This document shows, in pieces, positions 42,968-53,016 of a stretch of 64,000 nt of DNA. The notes beneath the pieces were generated by a model. It did no database searches and was not told where the DNA came from. It saw only the letters and a program-made list of their open reading frames with translations. The translations under genes and the position numbers were made by a program. The stretch covers positions 62,001 through 126,000 of the forward strand of contig NZ_BAEN01000059.1 in NCBI RefSeq assembly GCF_000314975.1, written 5' to 3'. This stretch comes from Aliiglaciecola lipolytica E3 (lineage in GTDB: Bacteria > Pseudomonadota > Gammaproteobacteria > Enterobacterales > Alteromonadaceae). Position 1 is the first letter of the stretch. Every line of letters starts with the position of its first letter.

Positions 42968-43036
42968 ATGAAAATAATAATAAGCACCATCGGCATGATT
43001 ATGATTACCACCTCAAACGAGTTGGTCGCTGGCTAG
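42968..43036 (+). CDS. thrL: thr operon leader peptide
   Basis: A 22-codon frame begins at the ATG at 42968 and ends at TAG 43034-43036, 143 bases before thrA. It begins MKIIISTIG, continues MIMITTSNE and ends LVAG. Six codons are Ile (ATA ATA ATA, ATC, ATT, ATT) and three are Thr (all ACC), clustered before the region that can pair with the downstream attenuator. E. coli ThrL has the same logic (Thr- and Ile-rich, ending in a Gly/Ala stretch). The ribosome binding site is weak (GAG, 5 bases). It was identified by content, position and the attenuator behind it. Confidence 0.85.
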   Translation: MKIIISTIGMIMITTSNELVAG

Positions 43037-43084
43037 TGCTTAAAGAAATTTAAAAAAAAGCCCGCGACTCAAGCGGGCTTTTTT
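43019..43084 (+). terminator. Threonine operon attenuator (terminator and antiterminator)
   Basis: The terminator is AAAAAGCCCGC (43055-43065) paired with GCGGGCTTTTT (43073-43083) around GACTCAA, with a T-run. A competing antiterminator can form: GAG (43019-43021), TCGC (43026-43029) and GGCT (43031-43034), all inside the thrL coding end, pair with 43059-43070 and consume the left arm of the terminator. A ribosome stalled on the Ile/Thr codons leaves 43019-43034 free, giving read-through; a ribosome that reaches the stop codon covers it and allows termination. Confidence 0.85.
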
Positions 43085-43179
43085 GTTATTTGCAGTAAAA
43101 TTTTGTCTAATTTTCAAGAATTAACCAAATTTGAATGTGGGTCTAAAAGCAGCAAAATAGAAGTATACAGGAGCAATAA

Positions 43180-45642
43180 ATGAAGGTGTTGAAATTCGGT
43201 GGTTCTTCGCTGGCAGATGCAAAACGCTATTTGTCTGTTAAGGATATAAGCTTGGCTAGCCACGAAGAGAACGGTGCGGCGGTTGTTTTATCAGCCCCAA
43301 AAGGCGTCACTAATGCGTTGTCATTGTTATGTGAACAAGCAAGCGCAGGAAATGACTTTGGTGAACTTTACGCTAAGTTAGGGATGACCTTGAACGGTAT
43401 TGCTAATGATTTAGCCGAGCAGCTCCCCGCGTTCCGTAAAGCAAAATTAAGCAGCTTTATTGACACTATTTTATCTGAGTTAAAACAACACCTAGATGGC
43501 ATTCAATTGTTGCGTTGTGCCCCTGACCAAATCACCGCTAAAATTTTGAGTATGGGTGAGTATGTTAGTGTGAATATTTTTAGCGAAATATTGACTTCTC
43601 TTGGCCAGAAAAACCATATAATCGACCCTGTAGAATATATTGTAGCTGAAGGTGAGTATTTAGATAGTATCGCTGATGTCGCGGTAAGTAAGGCGCGCTT
43701 TTCTGAATTCATGTTTGACCCAGCCGAACTACTCGTGATGCCGGGCTTTGTCGCGGTGAATTTAGAAGGCGAGAAAGTTACTTTAGGGCGTAATGGTTCT
43801 GATTATTCGGCCGCTATTCTTGCTGCTTGCTTAGATGCTGAATGCTGTGAAATATGGACTGACGTCGATGGTGTGTATAACGCTGATCCAAATCAAGTAG
43901 AAGGGGCAGTGTTACTTGATAAACTGACCTATCAAGAAGCCATGGAATTGTCGTATTTTGGCGCTAAAGTACTCCATCCCAAAACCATTGGTCCCATTGC
44001 TCAACACCACATTCCCTGTTTGATCCGTAACACCTTAAATCCTGCTGCTCCGGGTACGTTGATAGGTAAAGAATCCAGTGATATTTGGACCAGTGTAAAA
44101 GGTATTTCTCATCTAGATGACATGTCCATGTTCAATGTGGCAGGTCCTGGTATGAAAGGCATGGTAGGGATGGCTAGTCGTGTATTCGAAGTCATGTCGA
44201 ATGCGAATATCTCCATAAGCTTAATCACGCAATCTTCTTCTGAATATAGCATCAGCTTTTGTATCCACAGCAAAGACGCGGAAAAAGCTCAGAGTTTGTT
44301 AGAAGACGCGTTTGCGTTGGAGTTAGCTAACAATCTGCTTGATCCCATCGAAGTACGCCACGAATTAGCTATCGTTACCTTAGTGGGTGATGGTATGCGT
44401 CAATCTAAAGGTTTAGCGGCAAAATTCTTTAGTTCATTAGCGCAAGCAAGGGTAAATAACGTGGCTATAGCTCAGGGTTCATCGGAACGTTCAATCTCGA
44501 CAGTGATAGAAAGACACCGCGCCAAAGAGGCGGTTAAGGTTGTACATCAGAATTTTTTCTCGAATTCCCACTCCATTGACGTTTTCCTTGTGGGGTGCGG
44601 TAATGTTGGTAAAGAGTTACTCCAGCAAATGGCACGTCAGCAACAACCGCTGTTTGAGCGCGGAATCAGCCTAAAAGTGTACGGTATCGCGAATAGTCGT
44701 AAGCTGTTGTTACAAGCTGGTGGAGTTGATTTACATAACGGTTGGCAGCCTTTACTGGAAGAAGCGGATAAGTCGTTTTCTATTGAGAATTTAAGCGACT
44801 TTGTACAACAAAACAGTTTAATCAACCCTGTAATTGTTGATTGTACAAGTAACGAGCACATTGCCGGTCAGTATGCCGATTTTATGTCTGCTGGTTTTCA
44901 TGTTGTCACACCCAACAAAAAAGCAAACACACGTGACATTGCTTACTACAAAAAATTGCGTTCAATGGCGCAGGAAACCAATCGTCAGTTTTTGTATGAG
45001 ACCACTGTAGGTGCAGGGTTACCAGTCATCGATAATTTGCAAAAATTGATTTATGCAGGTGACGAACTTAAACGCTTTGAAGGTATTCTTTCTGGCTCAT
45101 TGTCGTTCGTATTCGGTAAGTTAGATGAAGGACACAGCCTGTCAGAAGCAACCGAAATTGCCAAGCAAAACGGGTTCACTGAGCCAGATCCTCGAGACGA
45201 TTTGTCCGGCATGGACGTGGCTAGAAAATTATTAATTATGGCCCGCGAAGCAGATTTAGAGTTAGAATTGTCTGATATTCAAATTGAATCTGTATTGCCC
45301 GATTCATTTGATGCCAGTGGCAGCATTGATGAGTTTATGGCTAAGCTACCAAGCTTAGATGCCCATTATCAGTCGTTAATTGAAGCGGCCAAAGCGAAAG
45401 GGCAAGTATTACGCTATGTTGGTTCGATTGAAAAAGGCCAATGTAAGGTAGCGTTAAAAGCGGTTGATAATACGCACCCTCTTTACTCAATTAAAGAAGG
45501 TGAGAATGCATTAGCCATTCATAGCCATTATTATCAGCCTATTCCTTATGTGATAAGAGGATACGGTGCTGGGGCAACAGTGACAGCTGCAGGCGTATTT
45601 GCGGACGTTTTACGTACTATGCCTTGGAAACAGGATATTTAA
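43180..45642 (+). CDS. thrA: Bifunctional aspartokinase I / homoserine dehydrogenase I
   Basis: ThrA phosphorylates aspartate and later reduces aspartate semialdehyde to homoserine; it is feedback-inhibited by threonine in the E. coli enzyme. The 820-residue fusion has the aspartokinase domain first ([12 protein letters not shown] at the N-terminus, [16 protein letters not shown] near residue 205, [14 protein letters not shown]), a central ACT regulatory region (about 315-460), and the homoserine dehydrogenase domain from about residue 465 ([70 protein letters not shown]). GGAG precedes the ATG. It is controlled by the leader attenuator just upstream. Confidence 0.98.
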   Translation: MKVLKFGGSSLADAKRYLSVKDISLASHEENGAAVVLSAPKGVTNALSLLCEQASAGNDFGELYAKLGMTLNGIANDLAEQLPAFRKAKLSSFIDTILSELKQHLDGIQLLRCAPDQITAKILSMGEYVSVNIFSEILTSLGQKNHIIDPVEYIVAEGEYLDSIADVAVSKARFSEFMFDPAELLVMPGFVAVNLEGEKVTLGRNGSDYSAAILAACLDAECCEIWTDVDGVYNADPNQVEGAVLLDKLTYQEAMELSYFGAKVLHPKTIGPIAQHHIPCLIRNTLNPAAPGTLIGKESSDIWTSVKGISHLDDMSMFNVAGPGMKGMVGMASRVFEVMSNANISISLITQSSSEYSISFCIHSKDAEKAQSLLEDAFALELANNLLDPIEVRHELAIVTLVGDGMRQSKGLAAKFFSSLAQARVNNVAIAQGSSERSISTVIERHRAKEAVKVVHQNFFSNSHSIDVFLVGCGNVGKELLQQMARQQQPLFERGISLKVYGIANSRKLLLQAGGVDLHNGWQPLLEEADKSFSIENLSDFVQQNSLINPVIVDCTSNEHIAGQYADFMSAGFHVVTPNKKANTRDIAYYKKLRSMAQETNRQFLYETTVGAGLPVIDNLQKLIYAGDELKRFEGILSGSLSFVFGKLDEGHSLSEATEIAKQNGFTEPDPRDDLSGMDVARKLLIMAREADLELELSDIQIESVLPDSFDASGSIDEFMAKLPSLDAHYQSLIEAAKAKGQVLRYVGSIEKGQCKVALKAVDNTHPLYSIKEGENALAIHSHYYQPIPYVIRGYGAGATVTAAGVFADVLRTMPWKQDI

Positions 45643-45645
45643 TTG

Positions 45646-46593
45646 ATGAACAAAAGCATTAAGGCATATGCGCCGGCTTCGATTGGCAATGTCAGTCTTG
45701 GTTTTGATTTATTAGGCGCAGCGTTAAGCCCAATTGATGGTACTCAACTTGGTGATCAAGTGGACATAAGTCCAGCAGAAACCTTTAGCTTGAAAGTTGA
45801 AGGTCGGTTTGCCAAAAAATTACCTTCAGATCCTAAGTCAAATATCGTATTTCGCTGCTACACTTTATTCACTGAAAAATTGCTAGCACGGGGGTTGCCT
45901 AGTGCTGAAGTTGCTATGGTATTGCATAAAAACTTACCAATAGGCAGTGGTCTAGGTTCAAGTGCAAGTTCAATAGTGGCGGCGCTGCACGGGCTAAATC
46001 AATATTTTGATGCACCGTTTGATGAAAACGAATTATTGTTGATGATGGGAGAGCTCGAAGGGCAAATTAGCGGCAGCATTCATTACGATAACGTTGCACC
46101 GTGTTTTGTTGGTGGACTTACATTAATGAATAACCAGTCTGAGCAAATCGCTTTATCTCTTCCGGTGTTTGAAGATTGGTACTGGGTGGTTTGTTATTCA
46201 GGTATTAGTGTCTCAACCGCCGAGGCGCGTAACATTCTGCCTAAGCAAGTAGCAATGGCTGACGCGATTACCTTTGGACAACAATTAGCTGTGTTTGTGG
46301 ATGCTTGCTATCGAAAAGACGAAACGTTAGCAGCGGCAGTAATGAACGATGTGTTAGCTGAACCGTATCGTAAGTCTTTGCTTCCGAATTTTGATCAAAG
46401 CAGAGAGTTTGTTGTTAATAATGGAGGCTTAGCCTTCGGTATTTCGGGCTCAGGCCCCACTGTATTTGCAGTTTGTAATAATTTAGAGCAAGCACAAGGC
46501 ATAAAAAATTGGTTGTCTGAAAATTATATTCAGAATGACACTGGCTTTAGTCATATTTGCCAGATTGATACGCAAGGTGCGGTTGTCTCATAA
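45646..46593 (+). CDS. thrB: Homoserine kinase
   Basis: ThrB phosphorylates homoserine with ATP. The 315-residue GHMP kinase has AYAPASIGNVSLGFDLLGAA at the N-terminus, the ATP loop LPIGSGLGSSASSIVAAL, the HYDNVAPCFVGGL segment and the C-terminal FGISGSGPTVFAVC. The start is the ATG at 45646, three bases after the thrA stop; a TTG at 45643 is directly before it but less likely. Confidence 0.97.
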   Translation: MNKSIKAYAPASIGNVSLGFDLLGAALSPIDGTQLGDQVDISPAETFSLKVEGRFAKKLPSDPKSNIVFRCYTLFTEKLLARGLPSAEVAMVLHKNLPIGSGLGSSASSIVAALHGLNQYFDAPFDENELLLMMGELEGQISGSIHYDNVAPCFVGGLTLMNNQSEQIALSLPVFEDWYWVVCYSGISVSTAEARNILPKQVAMADAITFGQQLAVFVDACYRKDETLAAAVMNDVLAEPYRKSLLPNFDQSREFVVNNGGLAFGISGSGPTVFAVCNNLEQAQGIKNWLSENYIQNDTGFSHICQIDTQGAVVS

Positions 46594-46641
46594 ACCAGTC
46601 AAAAGATGCTGGTAAACCGATAAAATTAAGGTAGTAATTAA

Positions 46642-47928
46642 GTGGAATTGTTTAATTTAAAAGATGATAGCGACCAAGCGAGTTTTGCTGAAGCGGTAAA
46701 AAAAGGTTTAGGGAAAAACCAAGGGCTATATTTCCCAAAAGTATTTCCGAAGTTTGATAATATTCAAGCTATTTTAGATATGCCATTTGTACCGCGTTCT
46801 GTAGAGATATTATCGCGGTTAATAGGCGATGAATTATCAAAGCAGGAAATACAGGGCATTGTTGAAAAGGCGTTTAGTTTTGACGCACCTTTAGCGAAAG
46901 TTACCGATGGCGTTTACAGCTTGGAATTGTTCCATGGTCCTACCTTAGCGTTTAAAGACTTTGGTGGTCGATTCATGGCGCAAGTCTTGTCAGTCATTGC
47001 CAAAGGCGAACCTATTACGATATTAACTGCAACCTCAGGTGATACAGGAGCTGCTGTCGCGCACGCATTCCACGGTTTAGACAACATCAATGTCGTGATT
47101 TTATACCCTAAAGGCAAAATAAGCCTGTTGCAGGAAAAGTTATTTACCACCTTAGGTGACAATATCCACACAGTGGCAATTGAAGATGATTTCGATGCCT
47201 GCCAGCAATTGGTTAAAACGTCATTTGATGATCCTGAAGTACGTCAGGGACTTCACCTAAATTCAGCCAATTCAATCAATATCAGCCGATTGCTTGCGCA
47301 AGTTTGTTATTACTTTGAAGCTATCTCACAACTAAGTGAACAAGAACGTGAGAATGTAGTGATATCTGTGCCTAGCGGTAATTTCGGCAATCTAACTGCT
47401 GGCATGATAGCGAAAGTGATGGGGCTTCCTATCAAACGTTTTATTGCAGCCACAAACTCCAATGACACTGTACCTCGCTATTTAAAAACGGGCGAGTGGG
47501 ACCCAAAAGCAACCGTTGCTACCTTGTCAAATGCAATGGATGTGAGTCAGCCAAATAATTGGCCAAGAATAGAAGCGCTTATTGAGCGCGGACTCATCGA
47601 CAAAGCAATGCTGCAAGGCGATGCTATTGACGAAGACTATACGCAATTGGCGATGAAACAATTAGCACAACTGGGGTATGTAAGTGAACCTCATGCCGCG
47701 GTAGCTTACAGATCGTTAACTCGATTTATTGAACCGGAAGAAACCGGGATTTTCTTAGGAACAGCGCATCCTGCAAAATTCAGAGAAAGTGTCGAAAACG
47801 TGTTGGGACAACCAATAAGCTTGCCACAACCCCTTGCTGAATGTGCTGGTAAAGAAAGTTACTCAGTAGAGCTAGCAAATGACTATGAGCAATTGAAAGC
47901 ACATTTGTTTGCTACGTTAAAAGCGTAA
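46642..47928 (+). CDS. thrC: Threonine synthase
   Basis: ThrC converts O-phosphohomoserine to threonine with PLP. The 428-residue product matches E. coli ThrC along its length: LKDDSDQASFAEAVKKGLGK at the start, the PLP lysine (Lys105) in GPTLAFKDFGGRFMAQ, TATSGDTGAAVAHAF, VSVPSGNFGNLTAG and FLGTAHPAKFRESVE. The start is a GTG at 46642 with AAGG about 9 bases upstream; the product then begins MELFNLKD like E. coli MKLYNLKD. ung starts immediately after the stop codon. Confidence 0.97.
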   Translation: MELFNLKDDSDQASFAEAVKKGLGKNQGLYFPKVFPKFDNIQAILDMPFVPRSVEILSRLIGDELSKQEIQGIVEKAFSFDAPLAKVTDGVYSLELFHGPTLAFKDFGGRFMAQVLSVIAKGEPITILTATSGDTGAAVAHAFHGLDNINVVILYPKGKISLLQEKLFTTLGDNIHTVAIEDDFDACQQLVKTSFDDPEVRQGLHLNSANSINISRLLAQVCYYFEAISQLSEQERENVVISVPSGNFGNLTAGMIAKVMGLPIKRFIAATNSNDTVPRYLKTGEWDPKATVATLSNAMDVSQPNNWPRIEALIERGLIDKAMLQGDAIDEDYTQLAMKQLAQLGYVSEPHAAVAYRSLTRFIEPEETGIFLGTAHPAKFRESVENVLGQPISLPQPLAECAGKESYSVELANDYEQLKAHLFATLKA

Positions 47929-48591
47929 ATGACAAGTTGGAAAGCGATAATTGCTGCTGAAAAGCAGCAGCCTTACTTTCAAGCTATTTTAACCTTCCTC
48001 AATGATCAACGCAGCGCGGGTAAAATCATTTATCCGCCTGAAGATCATATATTTTCTGCCCTTGAACTGACCCCTTTTGAAAAGGTAAAAGTTGTTATTT
48101 TGGGGCAAGACCCCTATCACGGACCTAATCAAGCACACGGCTTAAGCTTCTCTGTGGAACACGGTGTTAAAACGCCCCCTTCGTTAAAAAATATCTACAA
48201 AGAACTTGCTAATGATTTTGATGATTTTGTTGTACCTGCGCACGGCAATTTGTGTCAGTGGGCAAAGCAAGGTGTGTTATTACTCAATACCGTTTTGACT
48301 GTGGAGCAGGGCAAGGCCCATTCCCATGCAAAGATTGGTTGGGAAACCTTTACTGATAAATTAATCGCTACCTTGAGTGAACAACATGAAGGCGTGATCT
48401 TTATGTTGTGGGGTTCGCACGCGCAAAAAAAATCTATGCTTGTCGATCACCACAAACATCATGTGTTGAATGCTCCTCATCCATCGCCGTTGTCAGCCCA
48501 TAGAGGCTTTTTAGGGTGCAAACACTTTTCCCAAAGTAATCAAATATTACTTGCGCAGGGACAAGCTCCCATCAATTGGCAGATTGATTAA
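47929..48591 (+). CDS. ung: Uracil-DNA glycosylase
   Basis: Ung removes uracil from DNA. The 220-residue family-1 enzyme has the catalytic water-activating motif [18 protein letters not shown] (Asp61), [18 protein letters not shown], and the [11 protein letters not shown] loop with His184. Its ATG directly follows the thrC TAA, with no gap and no separate ribosome binding site beyond the end of thrC, so it appears attached to the threonine operon by translational coupling. A terminator follows. Confidence 0.97.
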   Translation: MTSWKAIIAAEKQQPYFQAILTFLNDQRSAGKIIYPPEDHIFSALELTPFEKVKVVILGQDPYHGPNQAHGLSFSVEHGVKTPPSLKNIYKELANDFDDFVVPAHGNLCQWAKQGVLLLNTVLTVEQGKAHSHAKIGWETFTDKLIATLSEQHEGVIFMLWGSHAQKKSMLVDHHKHHVLNAPHPSPLSAHRGFLGCKHFSQSNQILLAQGQAPINWQID

Positions 48592-48608
48592 TTAGCGTTT
48601 AAACATTA

Positions 48609-48635
48609 AAAAGCCCCAACATATGTGGGGCTTTT
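48609..48635. terminator. Bidirectional intrinsic terminator between ung and the DUF3545 gene
   Basis: AAAAGCCCCA (48609-48618) pairs with TGGGGCTTTT (48626-48635) across a short loop. It is followed by T-rich sequence on both strands, so it can stop thrABC-ung transcripts and those of the convergent small gene. Confidence 0.85.
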
Positions 48636-48645
48636 ATTTTGTTTT

Positions 48646-48816
48646 TTATAAGTTAGCTAATTCTGCTTCTAGCGACATATCCATATCTTCAAGCTCTTTT
48701 CTGAGTTTATAGCGATCTTGAATCGCTTCTATTTCTCTCCACTTACGCTTTTTGCTTTTAGTTTTAGAAGTGCGGGATTCTGTGTCAATCATTGACAATA
48801 ATTCTTTTGTATCCAC
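48646..48816 (-). CDS. Small basic coiled protein (DUF3545-like)
   Basis: A 56-residue product that is easy to overlook. It starts at a GTG (48816) with GGAG 7 bases upstream and reads MDTKELLSMIDTES, then a basic stretch TSKTKSKKRKWREIEAI and an acidic-amphipathic helix RKELEDMDMSLEAELANL. The KKRKWREIEA core and the ELEDMD tail match what I remember of the DUF3545 family of gammaproteobacteria. Function is unknown. It is convergent with ung. Confidence 0.8.
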   Translation of the reverse strand: MDTKELLSMIDTESRTSKTKSKKRKWREIEAIQDRYKLRKELEDMDMSLEAELANL

Positions 48817-48983
48817 TTTACGTCTCCATTTATTGTTATTGGCGCAAATAAGGCTAGACAGTTAATCAGCATTTCCTAAGCTGGTTAATCTGACTGTGTA
48901 ATTATTTACCACAGGCGGTATAAAAATAAAACTATTAGTTTTAGTTTTTGTTAATGAGAGATGAAGTTTTTATGACAATGGAT

Positions 48984-49005
48984 AATAAAAGAGCGAATTC
49001 GCTCT
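48984..49005 (-). terminator. Candidate terminator of pgi
   Basis: On the minus strand a 6-bp stem, AGAGCG/CGCTCT with an AATT loop (a 16-base perfect palindrome at 48990-49005), is followed by TTTTATTAT. It lies 91 bases after the pgi stop. Between them is another inverted repeat, TTAGGATTG (49042-49050) with CAATCCTAA (49071-49079), without a T-run. Confidence 0.55.
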
Positions 49006-49095
49006 GGTTAGTACAATAACTGAACAATTCAAAAGGGGAAGTTAGGATTGCTATTTTTTATTAACAACAACAATCCTAAATAGAATTATATGAGC

Positions 49096-50751
49096 TTACT
49101 TGTTAGCGGCTCTAAATGCGGCAATTAATTGATTAGTTGAACTATCAAAATCTAGCTGAGCGTCAGTATCAACCAATTTATCTAATACTTGATTTCCTAG
49201 CACTTTACCTAGTTCGACACCCCACTGATCAAACGAATTAACACCCCATATAGCCCCTTGCACAAACACTTTATGTTCATACATACAAACTAGAGCGCCG
49301 AGTGTTTTCGGGTCTAGTTGATCGAATAACATAGTGTTGCTAGGTTTATTACCTGGCATGGTTTTATGCGTAGCTAATGATTTTCGTGTTTCTTCGTCTA
49401 GATTGCTACCTTCTAAATCGGCATAACATTCTTGGTAAGTTTTACCTTGCATCAACGCTTGGGTTTGACCGAAACAATTAGAGGCCAACATTGCGTGATG
49501 AGTATCTTCCTGATTGTGTACGTTTAATGGGAACATAAAGTCAGCCGGAATTAGAACTTTTCCTTGGTGAATTAACTGATGGAAAGAGTGCTGACCATTG
49601 GTTCCTTCACTTCCCCAAATCACCGGGCCAGTCGCATAATCGACTTCTTCGTTAAGTCCAGCGACACCTTTGCCGTTACTCTCCATATCTAACTGTTGTA
49701 CATATGCTGGAAAACCACGTAAATAGTGATAATAGGGCAACAGCACGTGGCTTTGGGCCGCATGAAAGTTGGTATACCAAACCCCTAACAATCCTAACAA
49801 CATTGGCAGGTTCTGCTCAGGAGGTGCCTCTTTAAAGTGGCAGTCCATGGCATATGCGCCTTCGAGTAATTCCCGATAATTCTGATAACCTATGGTAAGC
49901 GCAATGGGCAAACCAATCGCTGACCAAAGTGAATAGCGGCCGCCAACCCAATCCCACATTGGAAAGATGTTGTTTTCATCCATCCCAAATTCGACAGCAG
50001 CTTTTACATTTGAAGATACAGCTACGAAGTGTTTTGCAATATCGCTTTGGCTGCCACCTTGGTCCAAAAACCACTGTTTAGCGGTTAGGGTATTTTGCAG
50101 CGTCTCTTGGGTAGTAAACGATTTGGAAGACATTACAATTAGGGTGTCAGTATGATCAAGATTAGCCAATACATCTTGGATGTGGCAACCATCCACATTC
50201 GCTACATAATGAACCGTTATTCCTTTATGCCAATAAGGTTTGAGTGCCTCAGACATAATTTTTGGTCCCAAAAATGAACCGCCAATTCCAATAGCTACAA
50301 TATGTTTAATTGCCTTTCCGGTATAACCTACATGCTCCCCAGAGTGAATAGAATGGACAAAGTCTTTAATCTTATCTTGTGTAGCCAGTACTTCCGGCAT
50401 GACATCTTTACCGTCAACCAAAACCGGCTCACCAGAAAAGTTACGTAGTGCGGTATGCAAAACTGCGCGCTTTTCAGTGTGATTAACAATCTCTCCTGCA
50501 AACATGGCGTCACGCTTTTGAGCGACTTGTTGGCTTTGTGCTAAGTCAAAAAGCGCAGTTAAAATTTCCTGATTGATCAAGTTTTTCGAATAATCCAGTT
50601 TAATTCCACAGCCTTCTACCGAATATTTTGCCGCTCTCGATTGATCCGCATCGAACCAATCTCGCATGTGTTGGCCCGCTATCCCACCGGCTAGACTTTC
50701 TAGGGTTTTCCATTGTTCACTTTGGTTTACTAAAGACATTGATTTACTCAC
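49096..50751 (-). CDS. pgi: Glucose-6-phosphate isomerase
   Basis: Pgi interconverts glucose 6-phosphate and fructose 6-phosphate. The 551-residue product has the family length and the two SIS-type subdomains, with IGGSFLGPKIMSEAL, VMSSKSFTTQETL, WDWVGGRYSLWSAIGLPIAL and GPVIWGSEGTNGQHSFHQL, which carries the catalytic Glu/His region; the C-terminal lysine lies in the KVFVQGAIWGVNSFDQWGVELGK segment. It lies 94 bases after tal on the same strand, so tal-pgi probably form a carbon-metabolism unit. Confidence 0.98.
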   Translation of the reverse strand: MSKSMSLVNQSEQWKTLESLAGGIAGQHMRDWFDADQSRAAKYSVEGCGIKLDYSKNLINQEILTALFDLAQSQQVAQKRDAMFAGEIVNHTEKRAVLHTALRNFSGEPVLVDGKDVMPEVLATQDKIKDFVHSIHSGEHVGYTGKAIKHIVAIGIGGSFLGPKIMSEALKPYWHKGITVHYVANVDGCHIQDVLANLDHTDTLIVMSSKSFTTQETLQNTLTAKQWFLDQGGSQSDIAKHFVAVSSNVKAAVEFGMDENNIFPMWDWVGGRYSLWSAIGLPIALTIGYQNYRELLEGAYAMDCHFKEAPPEQNLPMLLGLLGVWYTNFHAAQSHVLLPYYHYLRGFPAYVQQLDMESNGKGVAGLNEEVDYATGPVIWGSEGTNGQHSFHQLIHQGKVLIPADFMFPLNVHNQEDTHHAMLASNCFGQTQALMQGKTYQECYADLEGSNLDEETRKSLATHKTMPGNKPSNTMLFDQLDPKTLGALVCMYEHKVFVQGAIWGVNSFDQWGVELGKVLGNQVLDKLVDTDAQLDFDSSTNQLIAAFRAANK

Positions 50752-50845
50752 TTTTTCTATTGGCGGATTGACTGTGCTAAAAAACCTGAATTTTATTATA
50801 TGTATAAGAAAATGACATGATTAAATAAAATCCAGGTAAATTAGT

Positions 50846-51799
50846 TTATAGAAGGTCTTTTAACATTAATTCAAGTTTATCTTGGTCTTTAGCAAAGTTA
50901 CGAATGCCTTCAGCTAGCTTTTCAGTGGCCATTGGATCTTGATTATGTTCCCATCTAAATTGACTTTCGGTTAGTTTTTCACCTGGTTTTTTTGAAGCGC
51001 CCTGATCAACAAGCTTAGTTTCTAACCCACCTTCTGTTTGAGATAATTCTTCAAGTAGGTTTGGACTTATGGTTAATCTGTCACAGCCGGCTAATTCGAT
51101 AATCTCTCCGGTATTGCGAAAACTTGCGCCCATAACAACTGTTTTGTAACCGTGTTCTTTGTAGTACTTATAAATATTGGTTACAGACACAACACCCGGA
51201 TCTTCATCTGCAGGGTAGCTGTCTTTACCTGTGCTGGCTTTATACCAATCAAGTATTCTGCCTACGAAAGGAGAAATTAAGAATACACCAGCTTCGGCAC
51301 AGGCTCTTGCTTGAGCAAAGCTAAACAATAAAGTTAGGTTACAATTAATACCTTCTTTTTCCAGTACTTCAGCAGCACGAATACCTTCCCAAGTTGACGC
51401 CAGCTTGATTAGCACTCGATCTTTACTAACGCCAGCTTGATCATATAGACCGATTAACTTTTTCGCTTTGGCAATACTGCCTTGAGTATCAAATGATAGT
51501 CTAGCATCCACTTCTGTGGAAATACGACCAGGTACGATATCAACGATTTCTTTACCAATTTTAACTGCCAGCATGTCGCCAGCATCTTCAATTTGTTGGG
51601 TTAAGTCGTTTGATTGAGTTTTCGCCCAAGCGACCGAATCTTCAATTAACGAGCGATACTGAGGTAACTCAGAAGCTTTAAGTAATAATGACGGATTTGT
51701 TGTTGCATCTACCGGTTGGTATTTTTTAATGGCTTCGATGTCACCAGTATCAGCGACAACCGTTGTAATGTCTCTTAGAGCGGCTAATTGATTTGTCAT
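50846..51799 (-). CDS. tal: Transaldolase
   Basis: Transaldolase moves a dihydroxyacetone unit between sugar phosphates in the pentose phosphate pathway. The 317-residue product starting at the ATG at 51799 ([20 protein letters not shown]) has the same length as E. coli TalB, and the Schiff-base lysine is at the same position, Lys132 in [23 protein letters not shown] is also conserved. A 16-residue longer start at 51847 is rejected; AGAGG lies before the 51799 ATG. Confidence 0.97.
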   Translation of the reverse strand: MTNQLAALRDITTVVADTGDIEAIKKYQPVDATTNPSLLLKASELPQYRSLIEDSVAWAKTQSNDLTQQIEDAGDMLAVKIGKEIVDIVPGRISTEVDARLSFDTQGSIAKAKKLIGLYDQAGVSKDRVLIKLASTWEGIRAAEVLEKEGINCNLTLLFSFAQARACAEAGVFLISPFVGRILDWYKASTGKDSYPADEDPGVVSVTNIYKYYKEHGYKTVVMGASFRNTGEIIELAGCDRLTISPNLLEELSQTEGGLETKLVDQGASKKPGEKLTESQFRWEHNQDPMATEKLAEGIRNFAKDQDKLELMLKDLL

Positions 51800-52165
51800 A
51801 AAAACCTCTAAAGGAAATGTAATTTTGCAATCGTCGTTAGCAATCAACTATCGAAATTGCGTTATAAAAAATGATAATTATTTTTGATGGCACATAGGGT
51901 ATAACTGTTGGACGTCGGTTTCTACACCAAGCAGCCAGTAACTATTATTATTTTTGGTAATATTATAAGACAAAAAGAGATAAATTATAACGCTTATCCA
52001 AATTACTTGGATTAAACACCTAAGATAACTTGAAATCCCACCAAAACAGGCCAATCGAAAATATAAATTGAACTGTTAAATTTGTGCTTGTCAGAATATA
52101 TCGAGGGCATAAATTAATGGTATAATTTTACCAGTTCTATTACTCATAACCAGAAAGGATCTTTA
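51800..52165. other. 366-base divergent gap between tal and yaaA
   Basis: AT-rich, no gene. It contains the yaaA promoter candidate (separate entry). A TGATAAT followed by T and a poor second half (51872-51886) recalls half of a Fur box but is too degenerate to call. Confidence 0.5.
52118..52126 (+). promoter_or_regulatory. Candidate extended -10 promoter of yaaA
   Basis: TGG followed by TATAAT (hexamer 52121-52126) gives an extended -10 with consensus hexamer about 40 bases before the yaaA ATG; no -35 is needed for this class. AAAGGA precedes the start codon. Confidence 0.5.
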
Positions 52166-52939
52166 ATGCTAGTTGTTGTATCACCGGCGAAGAATTTAGA
52201 TTACGAAACACCAGCAACCACACAACTTTTTTCCGAACCCGAATATTTAAGCGAATCAGAACAGCTAGTAAAGATTTGTGCCAAGTTATCCCCAGCGAAA
52301 CTCTCCAGTTTAATGCACATCAGCGACAAATTAGCTGGGTTGAACGCAGCTAGGTTTTCCAGTTGGTCGCTGCCATTTACGCAAGAAAATGCCAAACAAG
52401 CTATTCTTGCATTCAACGGTGATGTGTACACGGGGCTTCAAGCAGAGACCCTTAATCAAGATGATTTCCAATACGCACAACAGCATATGCGAATTTTATC
52501 CGGACTATACGGCCTGCTCAAACCACTCGATTTAATGCAACCATACCGATTAGAAATGGGAACCAAGCTTAAAAATAGGCGTGGGAAAGATTTGTATGAG
52601 TTTTGGGGTGAAAAAATAACACAAGGTGTTAACCAAGCTTTAGCAGAGCAGGGTGATGATGTCCTGATTAATCTGGCGTCCAATGAATATTTTAAGGCCA
52701 TTAAGCCCAAAAAATTACAAGGAAAAGTGTTAACGCCCGTTTTTAAAGATAAGAAGAATGGTGAATATAAGGTGATCAGCTTTTTTGCCAAAAAAGCACG
52801 TGGACTGATGGCGCGTTATATTATTGAAAAACGATTGTCGGATCCTGAACAAATTAAGCAGTTTGATATGTCTGGATATCAATTTAGCGAATCATTGAGT
52901 AATCAAAAGCAATGGATATTCACTAGAGAAGAGCAGTAA
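52166..52939 (+). CDS. yaaA: Peroxide stress protein YaaA
   Basis: YaaA lowers free iron during hydrogen peroxide stress and binds unusual DNA structures in E. coli. The 257-residue product has the DUF328 hallmarks: [16 protein letters not shown] at the start, [30 protein letters not shown] and [20 protein letters not shown]. It has no signal peptide. The next plus-strand gene begins 77 bases after its stop. Confidence 0.96.
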   Translation: MLVVVSPAKNLDYETPATTQLFSEPEYLSESEQLVKICAKLSPAKLSSLMHISDKLAGLNAARFSSWSLPFTQENAKQAILAFNGDVYTGLQAETLNQDDFQYAQQHMRILSGLYGLLKPLDLMQPYRLEMGTKLKNRRGKDLYEFWGEKITQGVNQALAEQGDDVLINLASNEYFKAIKPKKLQGKVLTPVFKDKKNGEYKVISFFAKKARGLMARYIIEKRLSDPEQIKQFDMSGYQFSESLSNQKQWIFTREEQ

Positions 52940-53016
52940 AAAGGCATTTTCAATCATACAAAATGTATATGATTACAAGTGAAAATGAAGAGAGTAAGCT
53001 TACGTTGGAGTTCTCA

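Noticed and set aside
48954-49019. 21-codon frame between the DUF3545 gene and pgi
   Set aside because: No ribosome binding site, and it spans the palindrome that I read as the pgi terminator.
49042-49079. Inverted repeat TTAGGATTG/CAATCCTAA just after pgi as the terminator
   Set aside because: The loop is 20 bases and there is no T-run after it on the minus strand; the palindrome at 48984-49005 fits better.
51872-51886. Fur-box-like TGATAAT near tal
   Set aside because: Only one half-site fits; the second half matches 4 of 7 positions, which is expected often in AT-rich DNA.
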